The notes under the pieces: generated by a model
Told to the model about the DNA's origin: nothing
Databases searched by the model: none
What the model saw: only the letters and a program-made list of their open reading frames with translations
Part shown: piece by piece, positions 59,065-64,000 of the stretch
Layout: each line of letters opens with the position of its first letter
Position numbering within the stretch: position 1 is the stretch's first letter
Assembly (NCBI GenBank): GCA_018780805.1
Contig: JADMJD010000026.1
Location: 24,755-88,754, forward strand
Length of the DNA stretch: 64,000 nucleotides
Source: Rubrivivax sp.
Lineage (GTDB): Bacteria > Pseudomonadota > Gammaproteobacteria > Burkholderiales > Burkholderiaceae_C
Direction of reading: 5' to 3'
Program-made: the position numbers and the translations under genes

Positions 59065-59802
59065 ATGACCACCGCCACGCCGCCCCTGCGCCTGGAGCCT
59101 TTCAAGGTTGCCTGCTCCAGCTGCAATCTGCGCGAACTGTGTCTGCCGGTGGGCATGTCGACCGAGCAGATGCTCAAGCTCGACAGCCTGGTCGCCACGC
59201 GCCGCACCGTGGCGCGCGGCGACACGCTGTTCCGCAGCGGCGAGGGTTTCCAGTCGCTCTACGCGGTGCGCACCGGCTTCTTCAAGACCTGCGTGGCCTC
59301 GGAGGACGGCCGCGACCAGGTGACCGGCTTCCAGATGGCGGGCGAGCTGCTGGGCCTGGACGGCATCGGCACCGAGCGCCACACCTGCGACGCCGTGGCG
59401 CTGGAAGATTCGCAGGTCTGCGTGATCCCTTTCCACCAGCTGGAAGACCTGTCGCGCGAGGTGTCTGACCTGCAGCGCCAGTTCCACCGCATCATGAGCC
59501 GCGAGATCGTGCGCGAACATGGTGTGATGCTGCTGCTGGGCAGCATGCGGGCCGAGGAGCGCCTGGCGGCGTTTTTGCTGAACCTGACGCAGCGGCTGCA
59601 GAGCCGCGGGTTTTCGGCCAGCGCGCTGGTGCTGCGCATGACCCGCGAGGAGATCGGCAGTTACCTGGGCCTGAAGCTGGAGACGGTGAGCCGCACTTTC
59701 TCGAAGTTCCAGGACGACGGCCTGCTGGAGGTGAAGCAGCGCCAGATCCGCATCATCGACCAGGACGGTCTGCAGCGCCTGGTGAACGGCGCCGCCTGCT
59801 GA
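59065..59802 (+). CDS. fnr: FNR-type Crp family transcriptional regulator
   Basis: CSSCNLRELC plus distal Cys (RHTCDAV), C-terminal LRMTREEIGSYLGLKLETVSRTFSKFQ. Confidence 0.94.
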   Translation: MTTATPPLRLEPFKVACSSCNLRELCLPVGMSTEQMLKLDSLVATRRTVARGDTLFRSGEGFQSLYAVRTGFFKTCVASEDGRDQVTGFQMAGELLGLDGIGTERHTCDAVALEDSQVCVIPFHQLEDLSREVSDLQRQFHRIMSREIVREHGVMLLLGSMRAEERLAAFLLNLTQRLQSRGFSASALVLRMTREEIGSYLGLKLETVSRTFSKFQDDGLLEVKQRQIRIIDQDGLQRLVNGAAC

Positions 59803-59817
59803 ACACCCACCGCGGGC

Positions 59818-60066
59818 TCAGCCGCGGTTGAGTTCTTCGGCGCCCACCTCCAGCAGCTCGGTCAGCGCCGAGGCGGCAGCAATCACACCCCAGAACAGAA
59901 AAAACGCCAGCGTGTAGACGGCCGTCGGCGACAAGTCGATGGGCCGGCCCCCGAACAGGTGCAGCTGGTCGGGGTCGACAAAGGCGAAGACCAGCATCTC
60001 CATCACGCCGGCCATCAGGAACGAAGGCCAGAGCACGGCCATCAGGCGTTCCCGGCGGCGGATCAT
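59818..60066 (-). CDS. Small membrane protein of the cco region
   Basis: 82 aa, two hydrophobic segments, ATGA overlap with next gene. Confidence 0.65.
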   Translation of the reverse strand: MIRRRERLMAVLWPSFLMAGVMEMLVFAFVDPDQLHLFGGRPIDLSPTAVYTLAFFLFWGVIAAASALTELLEVGAEELNRG

Positions 60067-60296
60067 GGCTTGGCCGGCACCGGTGCCGGCACCGTGGGGC
60101 TGGCCGCATGGTTGCGGGCCTGCACGGCGGGCGTGGCCACGCGGGTGTCGAGCACCGGGTCGGCCCCGCGGATGGCGATGACGGCGGTGACGATGGCGGC
60201 CACCACCACAGCCAGCGGCCCGCCGACCACCAGCCACATCATGGGTTCACGCCACCAGACACGGGCTTGGCGCTGAGGCAGGGTTGTTGTGTTCAT
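60063..60296 (-). CDS. Small FixH-like membrane protein
   Basis: WWREPMMWLVVGGPLAVVVAAIVTAVIAIRGADP; position downstream of ccoG. Confidence 0.65.
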   Translation of the reverse strand: MNTTTLPQRQARVWWREPMMWLVVGGPLAVVVAAIVTAVIAIRGADPVLDTRVATPAVQARNHAASPTVPAPVPAKP

Positions 60297-60326
60297 CGGG
60301 TCTCCTAGGGCTCGTGTGCGCTGCGC

Positions 60327-61754
60327 TCAGCGCGGCACCATGAAGGTGGTCTTTTCGTCCAGCGTGACACCGGCGTCGCCTTGCTGCCGCACCTGCAGGT
60401 TCAGCGTGTGGGCCCCCGCGCCGGCCTGGGCGGCCGACTCCGGCGGCACCCGCACCGACACCGGCACCCAGCGGTTCTCTGCTGGGCCGACGGCCACATC
60501 CTGCCCGCCCTCCACCACCAGCCCTGGCAGGCCCTGGGCCGTCACGTGGTACCGCTGGGGCTGCTCGGTGGTGTTCATCAGCTGCAGGCGGTAGACGTTT
60601 TCGATCCAGCCGTCGTCGACGATGCGGGCCAGCGATGCGCGGTCGCGCACCACGTCCACGCGGAAGGGGCTGCGCAGCCACAGGCTGGCGGCCAGGGCAC
60701 CGGTGATCACAAGCAGGATGGTGGTGTAGACCAGCACCCGCGGGCGCAGCACGTGGCGCAGCATCTGGCCGCGGGTCCAGTGGCCGGCCATGCCGTTGAG
60801 CGTGGCGTATCGGATCAGGCCGCGCGGGTACTGCATCTTGTCCATCACGCCGTCGCACACGTCGATGCAGGCGGCGCAGCCGATGCACTCGTACTGCAGG
60901 CCCTGGCGGATGTCGATGCCGGTGGGGCAGACCTGTACACACAAGCCGCAGTCGATGCAGCTGCCCAGGTTGGCGGCCTTCAGGTCGGTCTTGCGGCCCC
61001 GGGTGCCGCGTGGCTCGCCACGCTCTGCGTCGTAGCTGATGATCATCGTGTCCCGGTCGAACATCGCGCTCTGGAAGCGCGCATACGGGCACATGTACTT
61101 GCAGACCTGCTCGCGCATGTAGCCGGCGTTGCCGTAGGTGGCAAAACCGTAGAACAGGACCCAGAACCATTCCCACGGCCCGAAGCCCAGCACCATGGCC
61201 GAGGCCCAGAGGCTGTGGATCGGGGTGAAATAACCGACGAAGGTGAAGCCGGTCCACAGCGCCAGCGCGATCCACACGCCCTGCTTGGCCAGCGCACGCG
61301 CGCTGCGCTCCAGCGTCCAGCCGCCGGCGTCGCGTTTCATGCGCTGGGCGCGGTCACCTTCGATGTGCCGCTCCACCCACATGAAGACTTCCGTGTACAC
61401 CGTCTGCGGACAGGCGAAGCCGCACCACAGCCGCCCGGCCACCGCCGTGAACAGGAACAGCGCATAGGCGCTGATGATCAGCAGACCCGTCAGGTAGATG
61501 AAGTCCTGCGGGTAGAGCACCAGGCCGAAGATGTAGAAGCGCCGCGACGCCAGGTCGAACAGCACGGCCTGGCGGTCGTTCCAGGCCAGCCATGGCAGGC
61601 CGTAGAAGACCAGCTGCGTGGCCCACACCAGGGCCCAGCGCCAGCCGGCGAACCAGCCGCTGACGGCGCGGGCGTAGATCTTCTTCTGGCTCTGGTAGAG
61701 CGACACCACCTCGACGGCGGCGTCGTCCACACGGGCAGTGGTGGTGTCGGTCAC
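60327..61754 (-). CDS. ccoG: Cytochrome c oxidase accessory protein CcoG
   Basis: FACPQTVYTEVFMWVE, two 4Fe-4S motifs (CIDCGLCVQVCPTGID; CIGCAACIDVCD). Confidence 0.95.
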   Translation of the reverse strand: MTDTTTARVDDAAVEVVSLYQSQKKIYARAVSGWFAGWRWALVWATQLVFYGLPWLAWNDRQAVLFDLASRRFYIFGLVLYPQDFIYLTGLLIISAYALFLFTAVAGRLWCGFACPQTVYTEVFMWVERHIEGDRAQRMKRDAGGWTLERSARALAKQGVWIALALWTGFTFVGYFTPIHSLWASAMVLGFGPWEWFWVLFYGFATYGNAGYMREQVCKYMCPYARFQSAMFDRDTMIISYDAERGEPRGTRGRKTDLKAANLGSCIDCGLCVQVCPTGIDIRQGLQYECIGCAACIDVCDGVMDKMQYPRGLIRYATLNGMAGHWTRGQMLRHVLRPRVLVYTTILLVITGALAASLWLRSPFRVDVVRDRASLARIVDDGWIENVYRLQLMNTTEQPQRYHVTAQGLPGLVVEGGQDVAVGPAENRWVPVSVRVPPESAAQAGAGAHTLNLQVRQQGDAGVTLDEKTTFMVPR

Positions 61755-61767
61755 GGGCGGCCTGATC

Positions 61768-62685
61768 TCAGCGGCTGGCCACGGCCGTGGTGTTGCGCGA
61801 GAGCTGCCACACGTAGGCGCCCAGCACGTGGATCTGCTCTGGCGTGAGCAGCTTGTCCTGCGCCGGCATCACGTTGAGCTTGCCCTGGTTGACCATCGCG
61901 GCGATGGCGTTTTCGCCGTAACCGTGCAGCCAGGTCTTGTCGCTCAGGTTGGGCGCACCCAGGGCCTGGTTGCCCTTGCCGTCGGCGCCGTGGCAAGCTG
62001 CGCAGGCGGCGAACTTGGGTTTGCCCAGCTGCGCGTAGACCGGGTTGTTCGCGCTGTCGGACAGGCTGAGCACGTAGTGGGCCACGTTGCGCACATCCTC
62101 ACCCGTGCCCACCGCGGCCACCATCGGCGGCATGTTGCCCTGACGGCCCTTGGTGATGGTCTCGATGATCTTCTCGTGCGAGCCACCCCAGAGCCAGTCG
62201 TTGTCGGTCAGGTTCGGGAAGCCCTTGCTGCCGCGCGCGTCCGAGCCGTGGCACTGCGCGCAGTTGTTGATGAACAGGCGCTGGCCGATGCCCATCGCGT
62301 TCGCGTCCTTGGCCAGGTCTTCGGCGGACATCGCCAAGTACTTGGCGTACAGCGGCTGCATCGCGGCCTTGGCCTTGGCCTGTTCGGCCTCCCACTGGCC
62401 GGTGCTGCTCCATTTCAGCGTGCCGGGGGTGCTGCCCAGGCCCGGGTAGAGCGCCAGGTAAATGGCGGCAAACACCACCGTCAGCACGAACAGGTACATC
62501 CACCAGCGCGGCAGCGGGTTGTTCAGCTCGCGCAGGTCTTCATCCCACACGTGCCCGGTGGTGTTGTCGTTGGCCATCACCCTGCGGCGGCTGGCAATGA
62601 TCAGCAGCCCCAGGCAGGCCACCAGACCGATGATCGTGACGGCGGCGATGAAGATCGACCAGCCGCTGTTGAAAAAGTCGCTCAC
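61768..62685 (-). CDS. ccoP: cbb3-type cytochrome c oxidase subunit III
   Basis: Two CxxCH haem motifs (CAQCH, CAACH), N-terminal TM. Confidence 0.95.
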   Translation of the reverse strand: MSDFFNSGWSIFIAAVTIIGLVACLGLLIIASRRRVMANDNTTGHVWDEDLRELNNPLPRWWMYLFVLTVVFAAIYLALYPGLGSTPGTLKWSSTGQWEAEQAKAKAAMQPLYAKYLAMSAEDLAKDANAMGIGQRLFINNCAQCHGSDARGSKGFPNLTDNDWLWGGSHEKIIETITKGRQGNMPPMVAAVGTGEDVRNVAHYVLSLSDSANNPVYAQLGKPKFAACAACHGADGKGNQALGAPNLSDKTWLHGYGENAIAAMVNQGKLNVMPAQDKLLTPEQIHVLGAYVWQLSRNTTAVASR

Positions 62686-62858
62686 GCCACCCTCCCATCC
62701 TTGTTGTCCGCGTCCCCGACCAGGCTGTCCTGGAACGGGATGTGTGCGGCTTCATCGAACGCAGCCTTGCGGCTGCGGCTCCAGGTCACACCCACCAGCG
62801 CCAGGAACAGGCCCAGGCTGATGACGGTGACCACGCTGCGAAGATCATTCACGTCCAT
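62682..62858 (-). CDS. ccoQ: cbb3-type cytochrome oxidase subunit CcoQ (58 aa; below ORF-track cutoff)
   Basis: Manual translation MDVNDLRSVVTVISLGLFLALVGVTWSRSRKAAFDEAAHIPFQ...; between ccoO and ccoP. Confidence 0.85.
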   Translation of the reverse strand: MDVNDLRSVVTVISLGLFLALVGVTWSRSRKAAFDEAAHIPFQDSLVGDADNKDGRVA

Positions 62859-62898
62859 GTCTGTGCTCCGGCTTCAGCTGCGCTGTCAATGGCCGCTG

Positions 62899-63522
62899 TC
62901 ATTTGCGTGTAGTGCCCATCACCTGCAGGTAGGCGATGACAGCGTCGAGTTCAGTCTTGCCTTTCACGTCTTCCGGCGCCTGCGCGATCTGGGCGTCGGT
63001 GTACGGCACGCCCACGGTGCGCAGGCCGCGCATGTGGGCCGAGATGCTGTCGGCCGGCACGGCCGCCTTGTCCAGCCAGGGGTAGGCCGGCATGTTGGAC
63101 TCGGGCACCAGATCCCGTGGGTTGATCAGGTGGATGCGGTGCCACTCGTCGCTGTACTTGCCGCCCACACGCGCCAGGTCGGGCCCGGTGCGTTTGCTGC
63201 CCCACTGGAAGGGGTGGTCGTAGACGAACTCGCCGGCCACCGAATACGGCCCGTAGCGCAGCGTCTCGGCCCGGAAGGGCCGGATCATCTGCGAGTGGCA
63301 GTTGTAGCAACCCTCGCGCACATAGACATCCCGGCCGGCCAGCTGCAGCGCGGTGTAAGGCTGGATGCCCTCGGCCGGCTGCGTGGTGCTGCGCTGGAAA
63401 AACAGCGGCACGATCTCGACGATGCCACCGACCGCGACGGCCAGCAGGATCAGCACGATCATCAGGAAGTTGCTGGTCTCGATGCGCTCGTGACCACGGG
63501 GTTGGGTGTGTGTGTTTGCCAT
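62899..63522 (-). CDS. ccoO: cbb3-type cytochrome c oxidase subunit II
   Basis: [25 protein letters not shown]. Confidence 0.96.
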   Translation of the reverse strand: MANTHTQPRGHERIETSNFLMIVLILLAVAVGGIVEIVPLFFQRSTTQPAEGIQPYTALQLAGRDVYVREGCYNCHSQMIRPFRAETLRYGPYSVAGEFVYDHPFQWGSKRTGPDLARVGGKYSDEWHRIHLINPRDLVPESNMPAYPWLDKAAVPADSISAHMRGLRTVGVPYTDAQIAQAPEDVKGKTELDAVIAYLQVMGTTRK

Positions 63523-63542
63523 GTTGTTCTAGCCTCCAGGGG

Positions 63543-64000
63543 TCAGGCGTGTGCCGCAACCATCGGCACCGGGGCAACGGCGGGTTTGTTGCTCTTGACC
63601 GTCATCACCACGTTCCAGGCCATGATCAACATGCCGCTCAGGTACAGCAGGCCGCCGAGCAGGCGGATCACGTAGAAGGGGTAGGTCGCCTTCACGCTTT
63701 CGACGAAGCTGTAGACCAGGGTGCCGTCGGGGTTGACCGCGCGCCACATCAGGCCCTGCATCACACCGGCGATCCACATCGCGGCGATGTACAGCACGAT
63801 GCCGATGGTGGCGATCCAGAAGTGCAGCTCGATCGCCTTGACGCTGAACATCTCCTTGCGGCCGTACATGCGCGGGATCAGGTAGTACAGGCTGCCCATG
63901 CTGATCAGGCCGACCCAGCCGAGGGCGCCGCTGTGCACGTGGCCCACGGTCCAGTCGGTGTAGTGGCTGAGCGCGTTGACGGTCTTGATCGACATCATCG
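63543..64000 (-). CDS. ccoN: cbb3-type cytochrome c oxidase subunit I (C-terminal part; continues beyond window)
   Basis: [44 protein letters not shown]. Confidence 0.95.
   Translation of the reverse strand, partial: MMSIKTVNALSHYTDWTVGHVHSGALGWVGLISMGSLYYLIPRMYGRKEMFSVKAIELHFWIATIGIVLYIAAMWIAGVMQGLMWRAVNPDGTLVYSFVESVKATYPFYVIRLLGGLLYLSGMLIMAWNVVMTVKSNKPAVAPVPMVAAHA

Noticed and set aside
1-64000. CRISPR arrays, rRNA operons or recognisable riboswitches
   Set aside because: No regularly spaced direct repeats, no rRNA sequence and no riboswitch consensus recognised on reading.

Overview
GC-rich betaproteobacterial (Burkholderiales-like) chromosomal window. Most of it is ordinary core genome: lysC, tilS, accA, alkA-like, cysS, ppiA/ppiB, lpxH, mtfA-like, clpA/clpS, csp, an Mla-type ABC system, icd, hemN, fnr and a ccoNOQPG cluster. 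Three accessory regions stand out. (1) An ~8.5 kb integrative element (about 11808-20351) sits in the 3' end of a tRNA-Ser(GCT). It is bounded by a 14-bp direct repeat and carries a tyrosine integrase, AlpA-like regulator, CHC2-type and D5/P4-type replication genes, twin long quasi-palindromes, and a translationally coupled module with an HK97-type capsid protein that has an N-terminal hydrophobic segment. No terminase, portal, protease or tail gene is recognisable. (2) A selenium locus (about 33.1-42.6 kb) has egtD-senB-senC/selD but no senA in the window. It is divergent from a PhnDCEE-like ABC transporter followed by SMR, methyltransferase, ATP-grasp and YHS genes; a perfect inverted repeat lies in the shared promoter region. 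(3) A decayed region at 53.5-55.1 kb holds a reverse-order PIN/antitoxin pair with an 8-bp-arm operator palindrome, a truncated HTH remnant and an orphan terminator. All calls come from reading the sequence and supplied ORFs; no database search was run.
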